Shown in pieces: positions 34,436-42,959 of a stretch of 64,000 nucleotides of DNA (its first letter is position 1; the number at the start of each line of letters is the position of its first letter). A program made the position numbers and the translations under genes. Location of the stretch: assembly GCF_001976065.1 (NCBI RefSeq), contig NZ_MNAH01000004.1, positions 312,519 to 376,518 of the forward strand, written 5' to 3'. A model generated the notes under the pieces. The model was not told where the DNA came from and did no database searches. It saw only the letters and a program-made list of their open reading frames with translations. This DNA comes from Pseudomonas putida. Lineage in GTDB: Bacteria; Pseudomonadota; Gammaproteobacteria; Pseudomonadales; Pseudomonadaceae.

Positions 34436-36220
34436 ATGTCCGTACAAATCGCCTTTCAGGACCGCTGGCTGGATCTCAATGATGTGCTGCGTGAACTGGT
34501 CGCCCAGGGTTTTGTCAGCCAGGACTCAGCCGAACAGGCGCTCAACGCCCGACGCCGTCACGCCGCCAATGGTCAGATGCACCCGCTGGAGTTTATCGCC
34601 GGCCAACACCTGGACGACCTCAGCCGGCCCGGCAAGCACCTCGACCTTGAAAGCCTGACCCTGTGGCTGTCCCAGCAGGCCGGCCAGCCCTACCTGCGTA
34701 TCGATCCGCTGAAAATCAACGTCGCGGCCGTGACCCCACTGATGTCCTACGCCTTCGCCCAACGCCACAAGATCCTCGCGGTGTCGGTCGATCGCGACGC
34801 AGTGACGATCGCCAGCGCCCAGCCTTACGTCACCGCCTGGGAAGCCGACCTGACCCACGTGCTGAAGCTGCCAATCAAGCGCGTGGTGGCCAACCCGGTG
34901 GACATCCAGCGTTTCAGCGTCGAGTTCTTTCGCTTGGCCAAATCGGTCACCGGCGCGAACAACGGTGAACAGCCGGTCAACACCCTGGGCAACTTCGAAC
35001 AGTTGCTCAACCTCGGCGCCAGCGATCAGGAACCCGATGCCAACGACGCGCACATCGTCAATATTGTTGACTGGCTGTTCCAGTACGCCTTCCAGCAGCG
35101 CGCCAGCGATATCCACATCGAGCCCCGGCGCGAACAGGGCACGGTGCGCTTTCGCATCGACGGCGTGCTGCACAACGTCTATCAATTCCCGCCACAGGTG
35201 ACCATGGCCATCGTCAGTCGCCTGAAAAGCCTCGGGCGAATGAACGTCGCAGAGAAACGCAAACCCCAGGACGGCCGGGTGAAAACCAAGACGCCGGAGG
35301 GCGGCGAAGTCGAGTTGCGGCTCTCGACCCTGCCCACAGCCTTTGGCGAAAAAATGGTCATGCGGATCTTTGACCCGGAGGTGCTGCTCAAGGATTTCGA
35401 TCAGCTGGGTTTTTCCGCCGACGACCTGCGGCGCTGGCAGGACATGACCCGCCAGCCCAATGGCATCATCCTGGTCACCGGCCCCACCGGCTCGGGCAAG
35501 ACCACCACGCTCTACACCACATTGAAAAAACTGGCCACACCGGAGGTCAACCTCTGCACCATCGAAGACCCGATAGAGATGGTCGAGCCAGCGTTCAACC
35601 AGATGCAGGTCCAGCACAACATCGACCTGACCTTCGCCGCCGGAGTCCGGGCGCTGATGCGGCAAGATCCGGACATCATCATGATCGGCGAGATCCGCGA
35701 CCTGGAAACCGCCGAGATGGCCATCCAGGCCGCCCTCACCGGGCACCTGGTGCTGTCGACCCTGCACACCAACGATGCGCCCAGTGCCATCAGCCGCCTG
35801 CTGGAACTCGGCGTACCGCATTACCTGATCAAGGCCACCGTGCTTGGCGTGATGGCCCAACGCCTGGTGCGCACCTTGTGCCCACACTGCAAGGCCCCGC
35901 AAGCCTTGGCCGAAGAAGATTGGCAAACCCTGACCCGGCCCTGGCAAGCACCGTTGCCTGGCAACGCCCAGCGTGCCATCGGCTGTCTGGAATGCCGCGA
36001 CACCGGCTATCACGGTCGCGCCGGGGTGTACGAAATCATGCAACTGAGCGACGGCCTCAAGGCGCTGATCAATCCCGACACCGACTTGCTCGCGGTGCGA
36101 CGCCAGGCTTTCAAGGAAGGCATGCGCAGCTTGCGATTGTCGGGTGCACAGAAAGTGGCCGCAGGTTTGACCACGATCGAGGAGGTGTTGCGGGTGACGC
36201 CGCAGAGCGAGCAGAAATAA
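34436..36220 (+). CDS. GspE/PilB-type secretion ATPase without partner genes
   Basis: 594 residues. N-terminal T2SSE_N-like domain (about 1–150), then the hexameric ATPase core: Walker A GPTGSGKTTTLY with Lys355, Asp box (TIEDPIEMVEP), Walker B region QDPDIIMIGEIRDLETAE, His box STLHTNDAPSAISRL, and a four-cysteine zinc site (LCPHCKAP ... CLECRDTG). This is the engine of type II secretion or type IV pilus assembly, but no gspF/G or pilC/D gene is nearby, so its partner machine is elsewhere or it works alone. Confidence 0.88.
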   Translation: MSVQIAFQDRWLDLNDVLRELVAQGFVSQDSAEQALNARRRHAANGQMHPLEFIAGQHLDDLSRPGKHLDLESLTLWLSQQAGQPYLRIDPLKINVAAVTPLMSYAFAQRHKILAVSVDRDAVTIASAQPYVTAWEADLTHVLKLPIKRVVANPVDIQRFSVEFFRLAKSVTGANNGEQPVNTLGNFEQLLNLGASDQEPDANDAHIVNIVDWLFQYAFQQRASDIHIEPRREQGTVRFRIDGVLHNVYQFPPQVTMAIVSRLKSLGRMNVAEKRKPQDGRVKTKTPEGGEVELRLSTLPTAFGEKMVMRIFDPEVLLKDFDQLGFSADDLRRWQDMTRQPNGIILVTGPTGSGKTTTLYTTLKKLATPEVNLCTIEDPIEMVEPAFNQMQVQHNIDLTFAAGVRALMRQDPDIIMIGEIRDLETAEMAIQAALTGHLVLSTLHTNDAPSAISRLLELGVPHYLIKATVLGVMAQRLVRTLCPHCKAPQALAEEDWQTLTRPWQAPLPGNAQRAIGCLECRDTGYHGRAGVYEIMQLSDGLKALINPDTDLLAVRRQAFKEGMRSLRLSGAQKVAAGLTTIEEVLRVTPQSEQK

Positions 36221-36328
36221 CCGATTTGTGTCACCTGATGATGCAGGAGGGCGATGAGCCGTATTTATACGTCGGCAGCCTCGCTACACTCCTGCGACAC
36301 AAGACCTAGACATCAACAGGGAATCGTT

Positions 36329-37249
36329 ATGCAGATCGGCAGTGTGCTTTTACTTTTTATCGGCCTGGTAGTCGCCATTCTGTTCATGGGGTTCAAAGTC
36401 GTGCCCCAGGGCTTTGAATGGACCGTCGAACGTTTCGGCCGCTACACCAACACGCTCAAGCCTGGGCTGAACATCATCATTCCGATCATGGACCGTATCG
36501 GTCGCAAGATGAATGTGATGGAAAGCGTGCTGGATATTCCGCCTCAGGAAGTCATCACTGCCGACAACGCCACGGTGCAAATCGACGCAGTGTGTTTCTT
36601 CCAGGTGGTCAACACTCCCCAGGCGGCGTACGAGGTGAACAACCTCGAACACGCCATCCGCAATCTGCTGCAAACCAACATCCGCACCGTGCTCGGCTCC
36701 ATGGAGCTCGACGCGATGCTCAGCCAGCGCGACGGCATCAACGAAAAACTCCTGCGTACCGTCGATGAGGCAACCGCGCCGTGGGGCATCAAGATTACCC
36801 GGATCGAAATCAAGGACATCAGCCCACCCGCCGACCTGATGGCGGCGATGTCCGGTCAAATGAAAGCAGAGCGGATCAAGCGCGCACAAATTCTTGAAGC
36901 CGAAGGCCTGCGTGCCGCCGCGATCCTGACCGCCGAAGGCAAGAAACAGGCGCAAATCCTTGAGGCCGAAGGCAGTCGTCAGGCCGCGTTCCTTGAAGCG
37001 GAAGCCCGCGAGCGGCAAGCCGAGGCGGAAGCCCAGGCGACCAAAGTGGTCTCCGAGGCCATTGCAAGCGGCAACGTTCAGGCGATCAATTATTTCGTTG
37101 CGCAGAAGTACATCGATGCCTTGGGCAAACTGTCCTCCGCCAATAACAGCAAGGTCATCCTGATGCCGCTGGAGGCCAGCTCGATGATCGGCGCCGTCGG
37201 CGGTATCGGCGAAATCGTCAAAGCCACCTTTGATAACAAGAAAGCCTGA
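36329..37249 (+). CDS. qmcA: SPFH/stomatin-like membrane protein QmcA
   Basis: 306 residues from the ATG at 36329. One N-terminal membrane segment (about 5–24), SPFH domain (GFKVVPQGFEWTVERFGRYTNTLKPG ...), and a C-terminal Ala/Glu-rich coiled coil with repeated ILEAEG motifs (about 190–255). It is very like E. coli QmcA throughout. Probably forms membrane microdomain scaffolds that influence FtsH-type proteolysis. nfeD follows after 8 bases, the classic SPFH–NfeD pairing. Confidence 0.92.
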   Translation: MQIGSVLLLFIGLVVAILFMGFKVVPQGFEWTVERFGRYTNTLKPGLNIIIPIMDRIGRKMNVMESVLDIPPQEVITADNATVQIDAVCFFQVVNTPQAAYEVNNLEHAIRNLLQTNIRTVLGSMELDAMLSQRDGINEKLLRTVDEATAPWGIKITRIEIKDISPPADLMAAMSGQMKAERIKRAQILEAEGLRAAAILTAEGKKQAQILEAEGSRQAAFLEAEARERQAEAEAQATKVVSEAIASGNVQAINYFVAQKYIDALGKLSSANNSKVILMPLEASSMIGAVGGIGEIVKATFDNKKA

Positions 37250-37257
37250 GGCACGTC

Positions 37258-37707
37258 ATGTGGGCATTTGTGCAGCATCTATCGTTCTGGGACTGGCTGG
37301 CGCTGGGCACGGTGCTGTTGATTCTCGAGGTGTTTGGCGCTGGCGGCTACCTGCTATGGATCGGCATGGCGGCTGCAGCCGTGGGCGTCTTGACCTTTGT
37401 CGTGCCGGACATGTCGTGGCAGTTACAGTTTCTGCTGTTCGGCCTTTTCTCGATCGCCACCGCCTTGTACTGGTGGCAACGCCAACGCAACGCCGTGCGT
37501 CAAAGCGATCAACCAAACCTGAATCTGCGCGGCCAGGATCTGATCGGGAAAACCTTTGTGGTGCATGAAGCCATTGTCGACGGCCGCGGCAAAATCAAAG
37601 TCGCCGACGGGGTGTGGTTGGCCCAGGGACCCGACGCGGTCCCCGGCAGTCGCGTGCGGGTCGTCGGCCAGCAAGGCGCGATCCTACTGGTTGAAGCAGC
37701 GGAATAG
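37258..37707 (+). CDS. NfeD-family membrane protein
   Basis: 149 residues. Two to three membrane segments (about 8–28, 32–50 and 56–73) followed by a cytosolic OB-fold NfeD domain (LIGKTFVVHEAIVDGRGKIKVADGVWLAQG). Partner of the stomatin-like protein encoded just upstream. Confidence 0.9.
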   Translation: MWAFVQHLSFWDWLALGTVLLILEVFGAGGYLLWIGMAAAAVGVLTFVVPDMSWQLQFLLFGLFSIATALYWWQRQRNAVRQSDQPNLNLRGQDLIGKTFVVHEAIVDGRGKIKVADGVWLAQGPDAVPGSRVRVVGQQGAILLVEAAE

Positions 37708-37775
37708 GCGGCTATGGAACTCAACGGGGTGATTGGCAATCCAACGCCGCAGTTCATCCAGTGGAGTCACCCATC

Positions 37776-38093
37776 ATGCGTCTCAAACTTGCTGTCGCTA
37801 CCATCGCTTTGTTGTCCCTGCCTGTTGGTTCGGCGATGGCCGATAGCTTTTGGCGTAACGTCATTTCTTCCGGTGCAACCACCGGTTCGACCTACCTGAC
37901 GTTCAAGGATCACAAACTGATCGTCGCTGCCCAGGACGATGCCGGCAGTTTTGTCGCCAGTGACGGCGGCATCCGCGGCCCGTACCTGGAAGCGGCGATG
38001 CAGAAAGTCCGCGCCGACAACCCGGGGCTGCAGGCTACGGACATGGAACTGGCGAATGCGATCCTGGCGAAGAATGCCGTGGCTTCGGAATAA
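37776..38093 (+). CDS. DUF2388-family small secreted protein
   Basis: 105 residues from the ATG at 37776. Signal peptide MRLKLAVATIALLSLPVGSAMA, then a short domain typical of Pseudomonas DUF2388 (SFWRNVISSGATTGSTYLTFKDHKLIVAAQDDAGSFVAS). Function unknown. It ends at a strong bidirectional terminator shared with gcvP. Confidence 0.85.
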   Translation: MRLKLAVATIALLSLPVGSAMADSFWRNVISSGATTGSTYLTFKDHKLIVAAQDDAGSFVASDGGIRGPYLEAAMQKVRADNPGLQATDMELANAILAKNAVASE

Positions 38094-38108
38094 GCCAGTT
38101 GCCGCACA

Positions 38109-38142
38109 GAAAAATGCCGCTCAAATGAGCGGCATTTTTTAT
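38109..38142. terminator. Bidirectional terminator between DUF2388 gene and gcvP
   Basis: AAAAATGCCGCTC and GAGCGGCATTTTTT pair around AAAT, with A- and T-runs on both sides so it can end both convergent transcripts. A second weaker hairpin with eight T follows at about 38149–38170. Confidence 0.9.
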
Positions 38143-38170
38143 TGCCAACACAAAATCCGTGTGTTTTTTT

Positions 38171-41044
38171 TCAGCGGTACTCGTCCAGCGGCACACACGC
38201 ACAAAACAGGTTCCGGTCACCGTAGACATTGTCCACCCGGTTAACCACCGGCCAATATTTGTGCGCCTTGGTATGAGCATCCGGTGTGACCGCCTGCTCG
38301 ATACTGTAGGGCCTTTCCCACACGCCAGTGATGTCCGCCAGCGTATGCGGCGCACGTTTCAACGGGTTGTCCTCGGCCGGCCAGTTGCCGTTCTGTACTT
38401 CGGTAATCTCCGCGCGGATGCTCAGCATCGCGCCGATAAAGCGGTCCAGCTCTGCTTTCGATTCACTTTCAGTGGGCTCGACCATCAACGTCCCTGGCAC
38501 TGGGAACGACATGGTCGGCGCATGGAAGCCATAGTCCATCAGGCGCTTGGCAACGTCTTCTTCGCTGATGCCGGTCAGCAACTTGAGTGGCCGCAGGTCA
38601 AGAATGCACTCGTGGGCCACGCGCTCGTTGCGCCCGGTGTAGAGCACGGGGAACGCGCCGGACAGGTGCCGCGCCAGGTAATTCGCCGCCAGGATCGCGA
38701 CTTCACTGGCGTCGGCCAGTTGCGGCCCCATCATGGCGATGTACATCCAACTGATCGGCAGGATACTTGCGCTGCCCCAAGGCGCCGCACTGACTGCGCC
38801 GTTCTGCGCCAGCGGCCCATCGATCGGCACCACCGGGTGGTTGGCCACGAACGGTGCCAGGTGCGCGCGCACGCCAATCGGCCCCATGCCCGGCCCACCG
38901 CCGCCATGGGGTATGCAGAAGGTTTTGTGCAGGTTCATGTGTGACACGTCGGCACCAATGTCCGCCGGGCGCGCGAGGCCGACCTGGGCATTGAGGTTGG
39001 CGCCGTCCATGTACACCTGGCCGCCGTGGCTGTGGATAACTTCACAGATTTCGCTGATGCCTTCCTCGTACACGCCGTGGGTCGACGGATAAGTCGCCAT
39101 CAGGCAGGCGAGTTTATCCCCGGCCTGGGCGGCTTTTACCTTCAGGTCATCGAGATCGACGTTACCCGCCTCGTCGCACTCCACAATCACCACGCGCATC
39201 CCGGCCATTTGCGCCGAGGCTGGGTTGGTGCCATGGGCCGACGAAGGAATCAGGCAGATATCCCGCCCGCCCTGTTGGCGGCTCTCGTGGTATTTACGGA
39301 TCGCCAGCAACCCGGCGTACTCACCCTGTGCCCCGGAATTGGGTTGCATGCAGATCGCATCGAACCCGGTGATCGCGCAGAGCCAGCGCTCCAGTTCTTC
39401 GATCATCAACGAGTAACCGACCGCCTGCTCCTTGGGCGCAAACGGATGCAGGTTGGCGAATTGCGGCCAGGTAATCGGGATCATCTCGCTGGTGGCATTG
39501 AGCTTCATGGTGCAAGAGCCCAGCGGGATCATCGATTGATTGAGCGCCAGATCCTTGTTTTCCAGCTGCTTGAGGTAGCGCAGCATCTCTGTTTCGCTGT
39601 GGTGGGCATTGAACACCGGATGGCGCAGATAGGGCGAGGTTCGTCCGAGCGCTTCGGGAATGCCGCCAACCAGGGTTTCAGCGTCCAGTTCGTCAACGCT
39701 GAGCCCATGATCGGCCCCCAGGAACACATCGAACAGCTTCGCCACGGTGCTTTCGTCGCAGGTTTCGTCGAGGCTTAGAGCCAATTGCCCGCGCCCTAGA
39801 ATGCGCAGGTTGATCTGCGCGGCCTGGGCGCTTTCGACGATCGCGGTCTGGGTGCCACCGACTTCCAGGGTCAGCGTGTCGAAGAAGTGTTGGTTGAGAC
39901 GGGTAATGCCCTTGCGCTCAAGGCCAGCGGCAAGGATGCAGGTCAGCCGGTGCACGCGCTGGGCAATTCGTTTCAGCCCTTCCGGGCCGTGGTAAACCGC
40001 GTAGAAACTGGCGATATTGGCCAGCAGCACCTGCGCGGTACAGATGTTCGAGTTGGCCTTTTCACGACGGATATGCTGCTCGCGGGTTTGCAGCGCCATG
40101 CGCAGGGCAACGTTACTGCGGGCATCCTTCGACACGCCGATGATGCGTCCGGGAATCGCCCGCTTGTACTCGTCACGGCTGGCAAAAAACGCCGCGTGGG
40201 GGCCGCCGTAGCCCATGGGCACGCCGAATCGCTGGGAGGAGCCGAACACCACGTCGGCCCCCAACTCGCCCGGCGGGGTCAGCAACAGCAGGCTCAGCAG
40301 ATCCGTGGCGACACACGCCAGCGCCTGCTGGGCATGCAGATGATCGATCAACGGCCGCAGGTCGCGAATCTCGCCGTGGGTGTCGGGATACTGCAGCAGC
40401 GCACCGAACACTTGGTGCTGCTTCAAGTTATCCACAGCGTCGACGATCAGCTCGAAGCCGAAACCTTCGGCGCGGGTTTGCACCACGGAGATAGTCTGTG
40501 GATGGCAGTTCTCGTCGACAAAGAACAGGTTGCTTTTCGACTTGGCGACCCGCTTGGCCAGCGCCATGGCTTCCGCCGCCGCGGTGGCTTCATCCAACAG
40601 CGAGGCGTTGGCCAGCTCCAGCCCGGTGAGGTCAATGGTCAACTGCTGGAAATTCAGCAGGGCTTCGAGGCGACCCTGGGCGATTTCAGGTTGGTAGGGT
40701 GTATACGCGGTGTACCAGCCGGGATTTTCCAGGACGTTGCGCAGTATGACGGCCGGCGTCAGCGTCCCGTGATAGCCCATGCCGATCAGGCTGGTCCAGA
40801 CCTGGTTCTGCTCGGCATAACCGCGCAGCTTGGCCAGCGCGGCTTCTTCGTCGAGAGCAGGCGGCAGGTCGAGTGGCCGGTTCAGGCGGATTCCCGGCGG
40901 TACCGTCTGCTCGATCAACTCGACCCGGCTGCCGAGGCCGAGGCTGTCGAGCATCGCCTGTTGCTCGGCGGCATCAGGCCCGAGGTGGCGGCGAAGAAAG
41001 GCATTAGGGTCGCGTAACTGGCTCAGGGACGGCAACTGGGACAT
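38171..41044 (-). CDS. gcvP: Glycine dehydrogenase (decarboxylating), P-protein GcvP
   Basis: 957 residues, the fused single-chain form. The PLP lysine lies in NLHKTFCIPHGGGGPGMGPIGV; the N-terminal half (SLLDEATAAAEAMALA) and C-terminal half show the internal duplication. It decarboxylates glycine and passes aminomethyl to lipoylated GcvH. gcvP is separated from gcvH by a REP pair and a terminator, so it may be transcribed at least partly on its own. Confidence 0.96.
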   Translation of the reverse strand: MSQLPSLSQLRDPNAFLRRHLGPDAAEQQAMLDSLGLGSRVELIEQTVPPGIRLNRPLDLPPALDEEAALAKLRGYAEQNQVWTSLIGMGYHGTLTPAVILRNVLENPGWYTAYTPYQPEIAQGRLEALLNFQQLTIDLTGLELANASLLDEATAAAEAMALAKRVAKSKSNLFFVDENCHPQTISVVQTRAEGFGFELIVDAVDNLKQHQVFGALLQYPDTHGEIRDLRPLIDHLHAQQALACVATDLLSLLLLTPPGELGADVVFGSSQRFGVPMGYGGPHAAFFASRDEYKRAIPGRIIGVSKDARSNVALRMALQTREQHIRREKANSNICTAQVLLANIASFYAVYHGPEGLKRIAQRVHRLTCILAAGLERKGITRLNQHFFDTLTLEVGGTQTAIVESAQAAQINLRILGRGQLALSLDETCDESTVAKLFDVFLGADHGLSVDELDAETLVGGIPEALGRTSPYLRHPVFNAHHSETEMLRYLKQLENKDLALNQSMIPLGSCTMKLNATSEMIPITWPQFANLHPFAPKEQAVGYSLMIEELERWLCAITGFDAICMQPNSGAQGEYAGLLAIRKYHESRQQGGRDICLIPSSAHGTNPASAQMAGMRVVIVECDEAGNVDLDDLKVKAAQAGDKLACLMATYPSTHGVYEEGISEICEVIHSHGGQVYMDGANLNAQVGLARPADIGADVSHMNLHKTFCIPHGGGGPGMGPIGVRAHLAPFVANHPVVPIDGPLAQNGAVSAAPWGSASILPISWMYIAMMGPQLADASEVAILAANYLARHLSGAFPVLYTGRNERVAHECILDLRPLKLLTGISEEDVAKRLMDYGFHAPTMSFPVPGTLMVEPTESESKAELDRFIGAMLSIRAEITEVQNGNWPAEDNPLKRAPHTLADITGVWERPYSIEQAVTPDAHTKAHKYWPVVNRVDNVYGDRNLFCACVPLDEYR

Positions 41045-41128
41045 GACGGGCTCTCTCTTGACTGGCGCTCAGCGTCGATGCAACACGGTCAAACCAGCAT
41101 AGCAGTCGATGCCATGTGCGAAATCCAT

Positions 41129-41219
41129 TGTGGGAGCGGGCTTGCTCGCGAAGGCGGTGTGTCAGGTTGTGAAAATGTTGGCTGACGCACCGTCTTCGCG
41201 AGCAAGCCCGCTCCCACAT
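41129..41219. repeat. Inverted pair of REP elements inside gcv locus
   Basis: Copies at about 41129–41156 and 41190–41219, between gcvH and gcvP. Confidence 0.88.
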
Positions 41220-41237
41220 TTGGTGGTGCGTCAGGTA

Positions 41238-41272
41238 CAAAAAAAAAGCCCCGACAGGTCGGGGCTTTGGGG
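41238..41272 (-). terminator. Rho-independent terminator of gcvTH
   Basis: On the minus strand AAAGCCCCGACC and GGTCGGGGCTTT pair and are followed by a run of T. It lies 15 bases after the gcvH stop. Confidence 0.88.
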
Positions 41273-41287
41273 CGTAACGCTGAAGGC

Positions 41288-41671
41288 TTATTCGCCGATG
41301 GCGGCCTTGTAGCCAGCCGCATCGAGCAGCTTTTCCAGGTCAGCCGCGTTGCTTGGCTTGATCTTGAAGATCCACGCGCCGTACGGGTCGGAGTTGAGCA
41401 ACTCAGGTTCAGCGCTCAGTGCTTCGTTGACCGCGATCACTTCACCGGCAATCGGGGAATAGATGTCGGAAGCGGCTTTAACCGATTCAACCACACCAGA
41501 CTGATCACCGGCGGCAAACACGTTGCCCACTTCGGTCAGCTCAACGAACACCACATCACCCAGCGCTTCCTGCGCGTGATCGCTGATGCCTACGGTAACG
41601 GTGCCATCGGCTTCCAGGCGAGCCCATTCGTGACTCTCGGCAAATCGCAGGTCGGCAGGGATATCGCTCAT
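41288..41671 (-). CDS. gcvH: Glycine cleavage system H protein GcvH
   Basis: 127 residues. Lipoylation lysine Lys65 lies in SGVVESVKAASDIYSP. It shuttles the aminomethyl group between GcvP and GcvT. It starts 50 bases after gcvT. Confidence 0.95.
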   Translation of the reverse strand: MSDIPADLRFAESHEWARLEADGTVTVGISDHAQEALGDVVFVELTEVGNVFAAGDQSGVVESVKAASDIYSPIAGEVIAVNEALSAEPELLNSDPYGAWIFKIKPSNAADLEKLLDAAGYKAAIGE

Positions 41672-41721
41672 GTTCTGTGTCCTCAGGAAAATGATCGGCG
41701 GTCAACTTCCGCCGGAAAAGG

Positions 41722-42804
41722 TTAGATCAAGGTTTTGCCATGGCGGACGAAGGTCGGCTTGACCACTCGGACCGGGTACCACTTGCCACGGATTTCCACT
41801 TCTGCGCGGTCGGCCGTGGCCATTGGCACGCGCGCCAGTGCAATCGACTTGCTAAGCGTAGGAGAGAAACTACCACTGGTGATCTCTCCTTCGCCAACAT
41901 CGGCGATGCGGACCACTTGATGAGCGCGCAAAACCCCGCGCTCCTCAAGGACCAGACCGACCAGTTTGTGTTGTACGCCACCACTGCGTTCGGCTTCCAG
42001 CGCCTTGCGGCCGATGAACTGGCGAGCGGCCGGCTCCCAGGCAATGCTCCAGGCCATGTTGGAGGCCAGCGGCGAGACGTCCAGGTCGATGTCCTGGCCG
42101 TACAGGTTCATGCCCGCTTCCACCCGCAGGGTGTCACGCGCGCCCAGGCCAATGGGGGAAATGCCCGCGCCCACCAGATCGTTGAAAAATCCCGGCGCCT
42201 GGTCGGCCGGCAGAATGATTTCCAGGCCGTCTTCACCGGTGTAGCCGGTGCGGGCGATGAACCAGTCCCCGTCGGGCCGGCCTTCGAACGGCTTGAGCTG
42301 CTGGATCAGGGTACCGCGCGACTGGTTCACCAGCTCGGCGATCTTGTGCCGGGCATGGGGGCCCTGGATGGCCAGCATGGCCAGTTCGGCGCGCTCGTTG
42401 AGCTGCACTTCAAAACCGTCGAGATGCGCCTGCATCCACGCCAGGTCCTGATCGCGGGTGGAGGCGTTGACCACCAGGCGGTAACCGCTGTCGAGGCGAT
42501 AGACGATCATGTCGTCGACGATACCGCCGCGCTCATTGAGCATGGCGCTGTACAACGCGGAACCGGGTTTGTGCAGGCGTTCGACGTCGTTGGTCAGCAA
42601 ATGCTGAAGCCATGCCTTGGCCTGGGGGCCGTCGACATCGATCACGGTCATGTGGGATACATCAAAAACACCGCAGTCGCGGCGCACCTGATGATGCTCC
42701 TCGACCTGGGATCCATAATGCAGAGGCATATCCCAACCGCCAAAATCGACCATCTTCGCGCCGAGGGCGAGATGAAGGTCATACAGAGGCGTACGCTGTC
42801 CCAT
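41722..42804 (-). CDS. gcvT: Aminomethyltransferase GcvT
   Basis: 360 residues of the GcvT fold: FGGWDMPLHYGSQVEEHHQVR near the start, GVFDVSHM, the folate-binding YTGEDGLEI and RDTLRVEAGMNLYGQD. It releases ammonia from GcvH and makes 5,10-methylene-tetrahydrofolate. A strong ribosome site (GGAAGGAG) precedes the ATG. Confidence 0.95.
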   Translation of the reverse strand: MGQRTPLYDLHLALGAKMVDFGGWDMPLHYGSQVEEHHQVRRDCGVFDVSHMTVIDVDGPQAKAWLQHLLTNDVERLHKPGSALYSAMLNERGGIVDDMIVYRLDSGYRLVVNASTRDQDLAWMQAHLDGFEVQLNERAELAMLAIQGPHARHKIAELVNQSRGTLIQQLKPFEGRPDGDWFIARTGYTGEDGLEIILPADQAPGFFNDLVGAGISPIGLGARDTLRVEAGMNLYGQDIDLDVSPLASNMAWSIAWEPAARQFIGRKALEAERSGGVQHKLVGLVLEERGVLRAHQVVRIADVGEGEITSGSFSPTLSKSIALARVPMATADRAEVEIRGKWYPVRVVKPTFVRHGKTLI

Positions 42805-42959
42805 GGGTTTCTCCTTCCGGGCGTGGCGAAGGTGCGGGCCAGTGATACGGCTTGCTGGAGCCTTGAAACAAAAGGCCTCCAGCCGTTTTCACTACCTTGT
42901 CTGTCAGACGGACCGCACCGAATGCCGCGCATTGTAGCCGCAAGGTGTAGGACTGGCAC
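42805..42959 (-). promoter_or_regulatory. gcvT promoter and leader with stem-loop
   Basis: On the minus strand a good -10 box TACAAT lies at 42931–42936. About 45–75 bases later, CTGGA/TCCAG and GCCTT/AAGGC form an imperfect hairpin (about 42862–42892). I looked for the tandem glycine-riboswitch pattern and did not see it; the hairpin is unassigned. Confidence 0.45.

Noticed and set aside
42805..42959. Possible glycine riboswitch before gcvT
   Set aside because: The leader is only about 100 bases and shows one simple hairpin, not two aptamers with their conserved cores.
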